Positions 47,373 to 57,591 of a stretch of 64,000 nt of DNA are shown in pieces. A model generated the notes under the pieces. It saw nothing but the letters and a program-made list of their open reading frames with translations, was not told the DNA's origin and ran no database searches. The stretch's first letter is position 1; each line of letters opens with the position of its first letter. Position numbers and translations under genes: made by a program. Source of the DNA: Schizochytrium sp. TIO01. Lineage: Eukaryota > Sar > Bigyra > Thraustochytrida > Thraustochytriidae. The DNA is taken from contig SMSO01000036.1 in assembly GCA_004764695.1 (NCBI GenBank), positions 1,632,001-1,696,000 on the forward strand, read 5' to 3'.

Positions 47373-48055
47373 CTAAAATAACCGAGTGAAGTCATAGACA
47401 AAAGAGGACTGATCGCGGGGCTCACATAGCGGTAATGGGTCTTTACGTTTTCGGCCATCCAAGCCTGAGTTTCTTGATGGAACCCGACGTTCAACGAAGA
47501 ATAACCTTCGTGCTACAAAATATACAACAACAAGGGTGGTAAAATATTCAACAAGAATCAGTTTAATCACAGACCTTCGTTCCTCATCATCGACATCGCC
47601 ATTCAAACTCAGTGCAATGACTGCTGCAGGCAGCGTGGTCGTGATTTGAAAAAGAAATGCAAACACAATAGGCCAATGTTGACGTGCTCCATATAGACGA
47701 GTAGATATTGAGTAATCGAATCCATTGGCCCACTCTGCCAAAGTTCTTGAGAGAGCATAGATGCCTAGGGCGATTGGCAGTGACTCCTGTTGAAATGACA
47801 ATGACAATTGCTTCAATCGCTTCAATCGCGTTAGCAAGTGCCTAAGTGGCTTGTATACATGGGTGTCATAATCTCAGGAAAACGTACCGTAAAAAACCAT
47901 ATCACAAACAGACGCCGTAAGACTGTAAAGGCAACCCAGTCCATCAAACAGATTGTGGTTCTTTGCCACTCAATGGTTATTGGAAAATGTCTTCTCCCTA
48001 ACGCCGCATTGTCCCAAACCAGCCCGGGATAGCAAAAGACAAGGTACTCGACCAT
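47373..48055 (-). CDS. Unrecognised multi-pass membrane protein, two exons
   Basis: Two minus-strand frames join across a 101-nt intron (47787-47887) with a GTACGT donor and a TTTCAACAG acceptor, phase 0: ...LRRLFVIWFFT joins ESLPIALGIYAL. The result is about 193 aa if the ATG at 48053-48055 is the start; an additional upstream exon near 48090-48150 is possible, because a GTAAAG donor follows a short open stretch there. Hydrophobic segments are visible around CLMDWVAFTVLRRLFVIWFF, LPIALGIYAL, WPIVFAFLFQITTTLPAAVIAL and LILVEYFTTLVVVYFVA, so three or four membrane passes, with a charged C-terminal tail. I do not recognise the family. It is the last gene of host-like structure before the viral-like block. 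Confidence 0.6.
47787..47887 (-). other. Intron of the multi-pass membrane protein gene
   Basis: Donor GTACGT (GT at 47886-47887) and acceptor CAG (47787-47789) on the minus strand, 101 nt, phase 0. It removes in-frame stops that separate the two frames. Confidence 0.65.
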
Positions 48056-49714
48056 CAACCGATGTCTTCAGCGAACCTATACTTTTGGCCCGTTTCTTTA
48101 CCTCTGAGCGTTGACTTTTGTCAAAGCTCATACATTCACTGAGTACAACTGTGTTGTACAGACTATTCAAGATGGAGTTTTAGTCGCTCATCATAAATGG
48201 AGCTCGGAAGGTAGGTACTACAAGTTGGAGCGTGTGCCCAGTTGAGCAAAGCCGCTCCTTTTTTTTTCTTTATTTTTCTTTTAAAATTAGTTGGGCTACT
48301 ACTAAATACTAAATGCTTACCTGTGTATGAAGAACCACTACTAGGTACTAATAACTACTATTAACCAAAAGTTTTAGGTGGCAAAAAACAGGTACTTACA
48401 TTGCAGTAACTTGCCTCGATTTGAAAGTTCCTTCTCTACAATTTCTTAGGGTCTCTCATAGCACTGCGTTCCCTGCACTGAGCACAAATGATCTGTGTTT
48501 TGATGTACCCAACTGTGATTGGCACTGACTTGTAATTTTGGTGATCGAAAGTTTAGTTGATACCAAGGTAATAGTCTATAAGTTCACTTTCCAAGATCAA
48601 AAGTAGCGGATCAAGACGACAGCTAAAATGTGCAGTGCATCTTATGAATAATTGCACTGAAGCTTGAGATATTAACAGAAGCCGGAGCACCACGTTTGGC
48701 AATGATGAATCACTTCTTGTGGAAAAAGCAAAATTCATCAGAGAAATAGAAGCTCGACCTTTTCAAACAGTATTTTTAATCAATTGGTTTCTTCCCAAAC
48801 TTGCTTATGGCCAGAATTATTTGCTCAATCTGCCCCACCAACCCTAACCTGGCTTGCTCGTAAAAAGTTGATTTTAAAATATGAGTTTGCGAATATACAC
48901 TTGTTATAATCCTCAAGTGCAGTATGCCTCTTTACAGTTACAAGTGTTTTGGGCCCCGTGAGCATTATTTCAAACATCAATCAACGATTGAAAGTTGCAG
49001 ACAAGCTTCTCTAAGGCCCGGATAGTAGTTTAAAAGATGTTATAGACCCAGGAACTGAAATCCAGTATGGAATTATTCACATCAGAAGACAAAGATAGAT
49101 ATCATCTATGTTAAACAGAACTGAAGAGGTTTGATTGATGTGACACCTCAAATATAATCTCAATAATTATTTTATCCACACTATATTGCAAATGCATGAG
49201 AACGTACGAATGTGAGACTATTCGCTTCCTTATTCGCAAGTCTCGTTGTTTTGGCTCCATCCCCCAACAAAACTTTGTTTTGAAAGACTTACAGAAGCAC
49301 GCAAAGGACTCTATCAATGCCGTGCTCGCATGACCATCAAATCAATAACTTAGCTATGAGCCCTAAGTTAACTATAACGATCGGGAAGAATAACCCGTAT
49401 ATCCCAGTGAAACGAACAAAGGAATGCACTGCAAAGTCTGAAATTTAGTCGAATGCTTCAGTCACTGACTTTTAAGTAATATCGCAGCGTAGAAATCACT
49501 CGCTTACACACCAATAAAGTTACCAAGCAAGCCTTTGAAAAATCGTCAGAGAGCTCAGCTTATATCCTGGAGTACGGATTTCTTGTGATGAAAAACAAAA
49601 AGAAGATGAAAATGCTTGCCAATTATGTTAATTTAAAAAAAAAAAAAAAAAAAGGCAAACTTGCATCGGCGATATACCAAAACACGGTTACGAAGCAAGG
49701 AACTGTCAATCTGA
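48056..49714. other. Candidate host/virus junction zone, no gene
   Basis: About 1.65 kb without a supported gene between the last intron-containing host-like gene and the first viral-like gene. Composition is AT-rich throughout and I see no inverted terminal repeat or target-site duplication. A 19-base A-run (49635-49653) lies just upstream of the coiled-coil gene. Confidence 0.5.
49635..49653 (+). repeat. 19-base poly-A tract
   Basis: Uninterrupted run of 19 A residues, 62 bp upstream of the start codon of the giant coiled-coil gene. It could be a promoter element, or a scar of a retro- or integration event. Confidence 0.85.
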
Positions 49715-52700
49715 ATGGGAACTAGTGGGAAATATATCGAAGGAATACATGCCTGTAATTCATGTGGTGCGTATCTGTTCGAGTGTGATGACTGCGGGAT
49801 GTTGAACGATGCATCGCGAAACATTTATGAACCGTGTATGTGCCCAACGAATGCATCTTTCTTTTGTAAGTGTGATGCTTCCCATGCAAGAAGCTCAGCA
49901 TCAGCGCCGCATTTCAAAACTCGCGATGGAGAAGATATTCCTTTAAAAAATATCTCTTTGACTGGTCCTTCCATTCTTGAGCTTTTTGGGCGATCTCGAG
50001 TTGATAAAACTAGTGCATTGTTTGGTTCTAGTGACCAACGAGCCATTATCCCGTCTGATATTCCTTACAAAGAGGATGACGGCAGAAATTTAGGAGATAG
50101 TACATACCTTTCGGCACTTGGTGACTCCAAGCGAACTGGGAAAAATATTCTTCTTACGCTTAACCGAAGAGAAAATGACGAGTTATTGCACCGGAAGGAG
50201 GCTGAGCTGAAAAAGAATCAGTCGAATATAGCAGTCAGTATACCCTTTGTTGATTCCGTAACGCAGAGACAGAAAGAAGTTTTTTCATCGATGCTGGACG
50301 AAGTGAAAACAAAGGCAAGAGAGGAGAAAGTTGGTCTTGAAGAGAAAGTTCTCGAGCTTGGTAAAAAGATTGAAGCAGACGAGATGGTTCGTAAGAGTCT
50401 AGAAAACGACATTAGAATACTGAAGCATTCTTTAAAATATATCCAAGCAACCAAAAACAATCAGACTGAAATGCTGGACAAGCTGAACCGTAAACTGGTT
50501 CAGGTCTCACAGCAAAAGAAAGACCTATCTACAGAAAATTCGAAATTAAAATCCCAGATTCTAGATAACATGGAAAGATATTCTTTTGACGAGAGTGAGG
50601 GTGGTGATGACTCCGATGGTTCGATCGACCCAGAATCGTTTAGGAATGGTCTCGAGGCTCTAAAGGAAGGAAATTTTATTTCAGAGACAGATGCTACAAA
50701 CATTACAAACATTCTTTTACGTGCCGATACAGAAGATGAGGAAAACATAGTAAGACGTCTCATTTGGAAACTTTTGAAGGGTCAGGGTAGCGACGAGGGT
50801 AAGCATGATTTTCTGAGCTCCATTGATCCCTTAGAAAGAAGTAAAATAAAAGAAGCAGATTTCCAGCGTAAATTACTAGAGCTATTCAATTCAGGAAACC
50901 TTGAAGAGGATGAAATGAAAGCCCTGATGGAAGTGATAGATGAATATACATATGGTGAACAGAGAGACGCGATGCTGTCTATTCTGAACTCAGTGATTAA
51001 GCACTATGACGAAACGATCCAATTCTCAGATAATGTTAGTATATGCTATCCAGAAATCAGCGGAGACACTACCAGACCTGAGAGAAAGGATATCATAGAA
51101 CTAATAGTGAAAAGTCTCAAGGAAATTTTCGGTTCAGCTTTCAGTTCAGATCAAATAGTGTCTGGTGTCGAACAAATGAAAACACTTTTAACGGAGATCA
51201 GTGCAGAAAACTTACAAACGTCCAATCTAATCGACTTAGTTACAAAGAAATTAGAAGAAATTAAAGATCTTCAAGACAAATGTGATACGAAGGATTTAAC
51301 GAGCACTTTCACTGAAATGGTTGAATTATTAGATGGTGTGAAAGAGTTTCAGTTTGACTCTGAAAATAAAGATCCTGTGTGGATGCGACTTTTAACCTCA
51401 GGGAACGAACTACTTAATGAGAAGCTAACGACCTACGATTCATTAGTGAACACGCTCAATGAGATTCTTAAACGCCCGGTGACTACCGAAAACGTTGCTC
51501 AGCTGAAGAGTCAACTTGACAACCTAAAGACAGACTTCATCGAGGAAATCAAAACGATCGCAGGTTACAAGAAGAACATTGCTACTATTGCGAGCAAGCT
51601 AAACTCTGTGGAAAGCTTAGAATTATTTGAACAAGTCAAAACTATTGAAACCAGACTGTCTGAGTTTAAAACTAATTTAGAAAGTGCTCAATCGCCAGTT
51701 CAAGAATTACCGGAGGAAAACGAAGTTACTGAAGTAACTCCTGAAATACCACCTCCTCTACCTTCGAGAGCTATTCCAAATCCTCCCGCCCTGCAGAGAA
51801 ACCTGCTTTCGTCGCGAGTCTCTACTTTGAAGGCACCAAAAGGTGAAATGAAATTGATCGAACCAGAATTGTACGATTTTCTGCTGAAGATTGCGGGTCT
51901 ACCAAAGGAAGAAGGAAGTGGAGACATTCCTCACGTGAACAAGTCCCTTGATGAGTCTTCTTTAATGATTCCGAACCTACATGAGTTGACAACAGGATAC
52001 TACCATCTCAACACTTTGTATGAGAATACGAAGGCCCTCTTGAAAAAGGGAACCGAAGAAGCAAAGGAGGCCTTGGAATTTGCGAAGAATGTGACAACGT
52101 TCGGGCGTTGGTCGAACTACACAGTCTATGCGAGATACATTATCTATAAGTTTATTCTTCTCCAAGATAAGAATAAGAAGACTACTCTGACTAGCTTGGT
52201 AATTGCTTTGGGATTAAGAACAGAAGACGCAACCATCGATCGTCTCGCAGAAGCAATCATCTCAAGAATTATTGAGTCAGACACTATCTCATCTGAGCAA
52301 GAAATAGAACTCAAAGGTGCTCAAGAACAGGAGAGGCTTGCAAAGGAAAAAGAATTGATCCTTCAATCTACGGAATTAGTAGATCTTTCTTCATTGAGCA
52401 ATGAGAATGTTCAAGAACTTGCAGTTCAGGAATTAGGATCGAATAATGTCATGACGTCTGCAATGACCCCTTTGGAAATTACAAAGCTTTTCCAGGATGA
52501 TGGAGCTTCTATTGGTGCCCTTCGATTCCTCTTCTATGAGATGTTTACTGAGTATGATGATAACAATGTCATCATTGCTCCTGATGAGTCGGACATCAGT
52601 GATGATCGCTTAGAACCAATGATTAGACAATCAAACGTCTTCGAATCTCAAAAGACAAAATCGAAGACTTCATTCGACATGAACTACCTCGAGAATAACA

Positions 52701-53296
52701 AATTTAAAAACCCAATTGTTGTTGAAGCTGATGACGAACTGTTACGTATCTTGGATTTGGTATTCAAGAAAGCAGATAGTTCGGATCTTACAGATGACGA
52801 TATCGATAATCAGACATTTGCTTACTTTTACCGGTCAATGATCGGACCTTTTGCACAGTATAAGGACACAATTATCGATGGGACAGAAATGGAAAAGCTG
52901 GTCTCGTTAGTAACGGGACGCCTCCGAAAAATCTTGAATCTTCTTAAGCATAGTGAGCAAATTATGAATCAGAAGAAGATACAATTTGAAGAAATCGACT
53001 CACTACAGTTCACTAACAAAAGTATCAACGATTTTATTGATGAGATTAGATTTCTGTTGTTGAATCTGGTCTCTTTGAAGGAAGCGAACTTTACAGGTGC
53101 AGCGAAGAAAGAAGTAGAATATTTGCATATTCTCTTCAGAGTAGTTGGAATTGAGGCAACCTTCAGAAATGTCCTGTATCGTCGCCTCTTCCTGATTGCC
53201 GATAAGAAAGAGCACCGAGCAATCGTGAAGGAGGATATGATCCCCAATGGATTTTCAATGGTTGGTGCCTTGGATTTGGCGCCATTAATGCTTTGA
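49715..53296 (+). CDS. Giant coiled-coil protein with N-terminal cysteine cluster, main part
   Basis: A 1193-codon intronless frame starting MGTSGKYIEG. I do not recognise the family. Residues about 10-55 carry a dense cysteine cluster (ACNSCG..., CDDCG, CMCP, CKCD) that should bind zinc. Residues about 160-300 form long charged coiled coil, followed by mostly helical sequence up to the end, with a Pro-rich hinge near residue 685 (IPPPLPSRAIPNPP). No membrane segment or signal peptide. Length, helical content and isolation from host families fit a structural, tegument-like or virion-associated protein of a large DNA virus, but that is inference. The frame stops at TGA 53294-53296 and the reading clearly continues in another frame (next entry), so the true protein is probably about 1470 aa. 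Confidence 0.85.
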   Translation: MGTSGKYIEGIHACNSCGAYLFECDDCGMLNDASRNIYEPCMCPTNASFFCKCDASHARSSASAPHFKTRDGEDIPLKNISLTGPSILELFGRSRVDKTSALFGSSDQRAIIPSDIPYKEDDGRNLGDSTYLSALGDSKRTGKNILLTLNRRENDELLHRKEAELKKNQSNIAVSIPFVDSVTQRQKEVFSSMLDEVKTKAREEKVGLEEKVLELGKKIEADEMVRKSLENDIRILKHSLKYIQATKNNQTEMLDKLNRKLVQVSQQKKDLSTENSKLKSQILDNMERYSFDESEGGDDSDGSIDPESFRNGLEALKEGNFISETDATNITNILLRADTEDEENIVRRLIWKLLKGQGSDEGKHDFLSSIDPLERSKIKEADFQRKLLELFNSGNLEEDEMKALMEVIDEYTYGEQRDAMLSILNSVIKHYDETIQFSDNVSICYPEISGDTTRPERKDIIELIVKSLKEIFGSAFSSDQIVSGVEQMKTLLTEISAENLQTSNLIDLVTKKLEEIKDLQDKCDTKDLTSTFTEMVELLDGVKEFQFDSENKDPVWMRLLTSGNELLNEKLTTYDSLVNTLNEILKRPVTTENVAQLKSQLDNLKTDFIEEIKTIAGYKKNIATIASKLNSVESLELFEQVKTIETRLSEFKTNLESAQSPVQELPEENEVTEVTPEIPPPLPSRAIPNPPALQRNLLSSRVSTLKAPKGEMKLIEPELYDFLLKIAGLPKEEGSGDIPHVNKSLDESSLMIPNLHELTTGYYHLNTLYENTKALLKKGTEEAKEALEFAKNVTTFGRWSNYTVYARYIIYKFILLQDKNKKTTLTSLVIALGLRTEDATIDRLAEAIISRIIESDTISSEQEIELKGAQEQERLAKEKELILQSTELVDLSSLSNENVQELAVQELGSNNVMTSAMTPLEITKLFQDDGASIGALRFLFYEMFTEYDDNNVIIAPDESDISDDRLEPMIRQSNVFESQKTKSKTSFDMNYLENNKFKNPIVVEADDELLRILDLVFKKADSSDLTDDDIDNQTFAYFYRSMIGPFAQYKDTIIDGTEMEKLVSLVTGRLRKILNLLKHSEQIMNQKKIQFEEIDSLQFTNKSINDFIDEIRFLLLNLVSLKEANFTGAAKKEVEYLHILFRVVGIEATFRNVLYRRLFLIADKKEHRAIVKEDMIPNGFSMVGALDLAPLML

Positions 53297-54132
53297 AAAC
53301 AATTAATACACTTTGTGGGAAAAAGGAGTTCACAGATGACGAAGTGAAACAATACCTCGCAGTGGAAGTATTGACACTGATGAATTTCTTCACAGGGCAC
53401 TTTGAAGGACATAATCGAGGTGATCTAGAAGAAATCTTTAGCAAGTCAGATGTTAAGAATTTCCGTACTATTGTCTCACCGCAAGAGGAAATGACGGCAA
53501 AGGTGACCCCGCTTGTCTGTCATGACGTAGTACCAGCACTCTTTAATAAGGATAGCCAAAACGTCACGCCTTTTGATTTAGAACTAAAAATGGCCTGGAA
53601 AAAAACTGATAAAAACTCATTTGTGAACATTGGTGATCCATATGTTTCAAGAATGGAGTCTTTGAAAATCTTTCAGTTAATTCAACAAAGACTCGGCGAT
53701 CTAAAACCAATTTTCCCTGAAATTGCAACGCAAATATCATCTATTTCAGAACTTAAGACTCTTCAAATTTATGACACAAAGCAAGAGGAAGCTCAATCAG
53801 TGGAACTTGTCGGTGACATCTACACAACAAGTGAAGAGAAAAAGTTTGCTCTGAAGTTCATTGTCAAGAATTTATTAGTTGAGAATGAATACTTCAAATT
53901 ATACAATCCCACTAAAAATTTACCCAAGGTCACCCCGAGTGCGTCACAACAGTCTTGTATTCTAACGGTATTTCTGAATGATTACATCAAGGTTTGCTTA
54001 CACCAAGAATCGTATAACTTACTTCCAAAACACAAATTTCAATCTGAACTTCAGTTTGCAGGAAAAATCTTTGATGAAGATGATGAGGAAATTGTATCTT
54101 TAGTATTGGCCATAATGAGGGAGGAAACTTAA
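53297..54132 (+). CDS. Frameshifted continuation of the giant coiled-coil protein
   Basis: About 278 codons in a different frame directly after the TGA at 53294-53296, with no ATG at its head. The frame is open upstream of the stop as well (…GFGAINALKTINTL). Adding one base near CCTTGG (53267-53272) would let the preceding frame run into it as ...MVGAFGFGAINALKT. So one base appears to be missing, unlike the other breaks in this window, which carry an extra base. The segment is helical with some strands and ends DEEIVSLVLAIMREET before an AT-rich 3' spacer. Alternatives are a true C-terminal truncation in a decaying viral gene, or a separate gene using an internal ATG (ATGAATTTC at about 53380). 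Confidence 0.72.
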
Positions 54133-54238
54133 TTACCTCCCTTTGTTAAAATATCTTGAAAGACAGATTACAGGGAACTTTCAAATTAGGATTTAAATTA
54201 ATGAAGTATCATATCTTCTTCTATTCTGTATGAACAAT

Positions 54239-54260
54239 ATTATTATTATTATTATTATTT
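54239..54260. repeat. ATT trinucleotide microsatellite
   Basis: Seven ATT units between two convergent viral-like genes. Confidence 0.85.
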
Positions 54261-54300
54261 AAAACTAAGGGAACCATGACCTTGAAATGACTTGGCATTA

Positions 54301-56970
54301 TTAGACAATCTCGTTGTTCTCTAGATGCGCCTCTGTATTGTTGGTCCTTGACAAAGTCCGGAAATCCTTTGCCGAGTCAATGCCAAATGCCTCCGCGAGC
54401 AGGTTAAAATCTTCTTCGCGGAGGGCTTCGCTGCGAGACTTCTTGCTGCGCTCCAGGTCGATAAACTTCACATTGCTAGCATCATCGACAACAATATTCC
54501 GCAATGCCACATCTCCATGGATAAAACCAGCCTTATGGATCTTGTCAAGAGCCAAAGCAGCCTTCCAGTACAGTTCCTCAAGTCCACCGTACTCTTCTAA
54601 TTCCTGCGTATGTAGATCGCACAGTGATTTACCACACTGCTCCGTCGCAAAAACTACCAGGTTCAGAGTCTCGTCGAGACCGCAAGCTGTTACCCGTGGT
54701 ACTACATCACCCTGCAGCGCGTGCAGAGCTGCGTATACTTGACCCTCATGTCCAAGTGCATACGCAGAATCATGCAGTGCGTAAGTCGTCTTGACGAAGC
54801 TAGAGACGCCGTTGATCATGATGTCCGGATATCCTACAGCTTTACCGCCCAGAACAGTTCGCATATTGGGGGTCTCCAAGTTAGGGCCCAGTCGAAACGC
54901 AGCAAAGACGGCAGCATTTCTTTGTGGTCCACAATTTCTAGATCTGCGTGCCCTTGTGGAGTTGCCATTCCGGCTTGTACTATTGTTAGTACTGGCGCTA
55001 GAACTGCCTTCCGAAGAACGTTGTTCGACTGAAACAACGACTTTGCCTTTTATAATAGTATCCACGACTGTTTTTGTGCCTTCACTTCCGTCCTTTAGCC
55101 ATTCTAAGTTCATATTACCACGGGTAGGGTTGTGATCTTTAAGTGCACGATAGAGAAAAACGAGCCACGCTTGACCAAGTGACCAGTTCCCTGGATTGGA
55201 ACGACCTTCGTTATCGTTTCTATTTGAGTAGAAAGCTTCGCTCACCTTAACAGTCCGATTTTTGGAATCGCGACGGAAAAAGTACGTCTGCGGTCCATTC
55301 GTCAATGCACCAAAATTAACGGCTGTAGACACCATGTAAAGACAAAGTTGGGCAACGGGACTTTTTATAGTACGAATAACCAGACTTCTCCTCTTCGCGG
55401 CGCGAGGAGGAGGTACTTTCACTTCAGTTTTTTCAATGACCTGTTTAAAATTCTCGTATTTATCAGGATTTTCCTTTTTTGCAACCTCTTTGTTTCTAGG
55501 TGCCCACTTTTCGACGTAGTACCTATTAATCAGATCAATAGGACGTTCATTCAAGGTTTCAGGTGTCTTGCACTCGAGCATAGTCATCATTGCCTTGGTC
55601 AACAGGGTATTTAGCTTAGCAGATAGTTCTTCGCGCCTTTTTCCTCTCGTGTTATCCTCATCCCTCAGTTGCTTACGAATCTCCTCCTCTTTATTCACAT
55701 CCGTGACAGATATTTGCACATCGACCCTTCGATGATAAATAGACCCTGCAACTTGTATTGCTGCTTCCATTTTTGTGTCGATCTCAACGTTTTGGTTTTC
55801 CCCGACTGTTATTATGTCGGATAAAACATCCGTCATTCCAGCGTCTAAAATGTACCCCAATATCTTCATCATGTATCCATGGACTTCAGATTCTGGGAAA
55901 CAATCATAGGATCTATCACCCAGACCATAATATCTTCCAGTGAACATGTTCCTCTTTCTGGAGAACAGTTCAATTGCAGCATCAGACTCGGGATCCTTCT
56001 CAATTTCCCAACCTTCAGCGTAGAGTGGCATGAAGTATTCAGGGACCTCTGTCGTAGCTTTCGACATCTGTGATGTCTGGGCTTTTCGACCCTTCGGCTT
56101 CTCGCGTTGTGCGGAACTTTCGGCAGCGGACTGGCTCACAGCAACTCGCTTTGCTCTATCATCGAATGAGTCTTCGCGGTCCTCTTCGTCTTCGCGGTCC
56201 TCTTCGTCTTCGCGGTCCTCTTCGTCTTCATTCTCTACGTCTTGACGGTTCCTTTTCGACGTTGTTGAAAAGATTCGCTTGGTTTCGATCGTTGCTGGAT
56301 CTTGAGCGAAGTGATCCCAGATGCTTACAGACCTTCGCAAATCCGCGATTCTCTCAAGTAATTCTTGTTTACGCTTTCGGTTTTCCTTTTTGCTTTTCCC
56401 CGGAAGAAGACGATTGTCTTTCGATAACGAAGTAATGCGGTCTTGAAGCACTTCTAGAAGCTCGTCATCTTGAATAAGCTCTAGCATCTGTTCGTCGTCA
56501 TTAACGAGAGCGATGACCTCCTCCGCAGACATTTGGCTGATAACTTCCGGAGTCAGTGAAGTAGGACGGCTGGACGAAGAAGAGGGTTCCCAGGTATTTG
56601 CAGACCTTTGCAAATCCGCGATTCTCTGGGTTAACTCTTCTGAAAAGTCGTCGTTTGCAGCTTGATCCTTGTTTGGGAGGAGGCTTCCTTCGTTGGTAAA
56701 AGCGAAAATTTGAGAGGTTAACTTTCGAATCAAGCCTTTATCTTGAATAAGCTCTAGCATACGTTCGTCGTCGTCAACGAGAGCGATGAGCTCCTCCACA
56801 GACATTTGACCGATATCTTCCTGAGTCAGTGGAGGAGGAGGACGGCTGGACGAAGAAGAGGGTAGCATGGCTCTCCCTGCTGATGCGACGGCAGAGATAC
56901 CGCGTCTAAGTACCGATCGCTTGCCCCTTCCAGCATCACCGCCACGTCTTTGGTCATCGTTGTCAGCCAT
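54301..56970 (-). CDS. PD-(D/E)XK nuclease domain fused to protein kinase domain (Crinkler-type effector architecture)
   Basis: An 889-aa intronless protein. N-terminus: basic/Ser-rich leader, then two tandem copies of a roughly 75-residue helical unit (about 48-120 and 138-215, each with MS.EE.IALV.DDE.MLELIQD), then an acidic EDEEDRE repeat (248-268). Middle: a restriction-endonuclease-like fold, with candidate Asp417 (RRVDVQI), the E-x-K pair Glu466/Lys468 (MLECK) and Gln541 followed by LCLYM and a GALTNG...YFFRR strand, the layout seen in Crinkler and fungal FunK1-like proteins. C-terminus: a short protein kinase domain with Lys727, Glu742, HGD (818-820), Asn825 and a DLE in place of DFG (838-840). 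Such REase-kinase fusions occur in oomycete, chytrid and other eukaryotic effector and mobile-element-linked families. No secretion signal is visible. Catalytic activity is inferred. Confidence 0.85.
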   Translation of the reverse strand: MADNDDQRRGGDAGRGKRSVLRRGISAVASAGRAMLPSSSSSRPPPPLTQEDIGQMSVEELIALVDDDERMLELIQDKGLIRKLTSQIFAFTNEGSLLPNKDQAANDDFSEELTQRIADLQRSANTWEPSSSSSRPTSLTPEVISQMSAEEVIALVNDDEQMLELIQDDELLEVLQDRITSLSKDNRLLPGKSKKENRKRKQELLERIADLRRSVSIWDHFAQDPATIETKRIFSTTSKRNRQDVENEDEEDREDEEDREDEEDREDSFDDRAKRVAVSQSAAESSAQREKPKGRKAQTSQMSKATTEVPEYFMPLYAEGWEIEKDPESDAAIELFSRKRNMFTGRYYGLGDRSYDCFPESEVHGYMMKILGYILDAGMTDVLSDIITVGENQNVEIDTKMEAAIQVAGSIYHRRVDVQISVTDVNKEEEIRKQLRDEDNTRGKRREELSAKLNTLLTKAMMTMLECKTPETLNERPIDLINRYYVEKWAPRNKEVAKKENPDKYENFKQVIEKTEVKVPPPRAAKRRSLVIRTIKSPVAQLCLYMVSTAVNFGALTNGPQTYFFRRDSKNRTVKVSEAFYSNRNDNEGRSNPGNWSLGQAWLVFLYRALKDHNPTRGNMNLEWLKDGSEGTKTVVDTIIKGKVVVSVEQRSSEGSSSASTNNSTSRNGNSTRARRSRNCGPQRNAAVFAAFRLGPNLETPNMRTVLGGKAVGYPDIMINGVSSFVKTTYALHDSAYALGHEGQVYAALHALQGDVVPRVTACGLDETLNLVVFATEQCGKSLCDLHTQELEEYGGLEELYWKAALALDKIHKAGFIHGDVALRNIVVDDASNVKFIDLERSKKSRSEALREEDFNLLAEAFGIDSAKDFRTLSRTNNTEAHLENNEIV
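56170..56229 (-). repeat. 18-bp in-gene repeat coding for acidic EDEEDR units
   Basis: Three near-identical copies of an 18-bp unit inside the nuclease-kinase gene encode the repeated EDEEDR linker between the helical repeats and the nuclease domain. Such in-frame repeats expand and contract easily. Confidence 0.85.
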
Positions 56971-57591
56971 TTTTCCTTGTTTCGGTTTGCAGGGCTATTT
57001 GCTTTTTCTTTTGCTGGGGTGAAGGCGCGTGCAGCAGTGGAAACAGAGGTAGTGTGATGTGAGGGGGAAAAAAGAAGGAAAACTTTACTTTCGTCTATCA
57101 CTGTCGATAGAATTAAATCTACTCTACTCAAAGTCCTCTAATGACACTAGATAGTACCTTCCTAGTATCTACTTGACTCCTTTCTTTTCTTTTTTTTTTT
57201 CAATTAAAAAATAAAATAAAAGATAGTTTGCCTAATTGATTAAGTATTTGGACTGTTAAAAAAAAAATAAGTCGTCTTTTTTTTTCTACCAGAGAGATGG
57301 GAAACACACAAAAAAGTATAGGTGTGTGGGTTGTGTATTCTTCCCCCGCTCGACTTGAGAAAAGCGTACCCCTGTTTCATAAAAGGGTAGCTCGTAGGAT
57401 AGTTGAGTCATTCTGAACTCCGAGAATGCGGTTCCAATAAATCAAGAATTAATGAAGGGAGTGGAAAACTCCTAATTGACCAGTAAACTAAACTATTCAT
57501 TTCTTTTCTTTTTCTTATTAAAAACTAAATAGTCGACTCCCAGATATAAGGTTGGTTACCTTTTTTTTTCTCTTTCGTGTTTTCAATCTTG
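56971..57591. other. AT-rich spacer between two viral-like genes
   Basis: Promoter side of the nuclease-kinase gene and 3' side of the dehydrogenase-like gene, both on the minus strand. It contains several T- and A-runs (about 57190-57215, 57260-57285, 57560-57572). No gene is supported. Confidence 0.55.
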
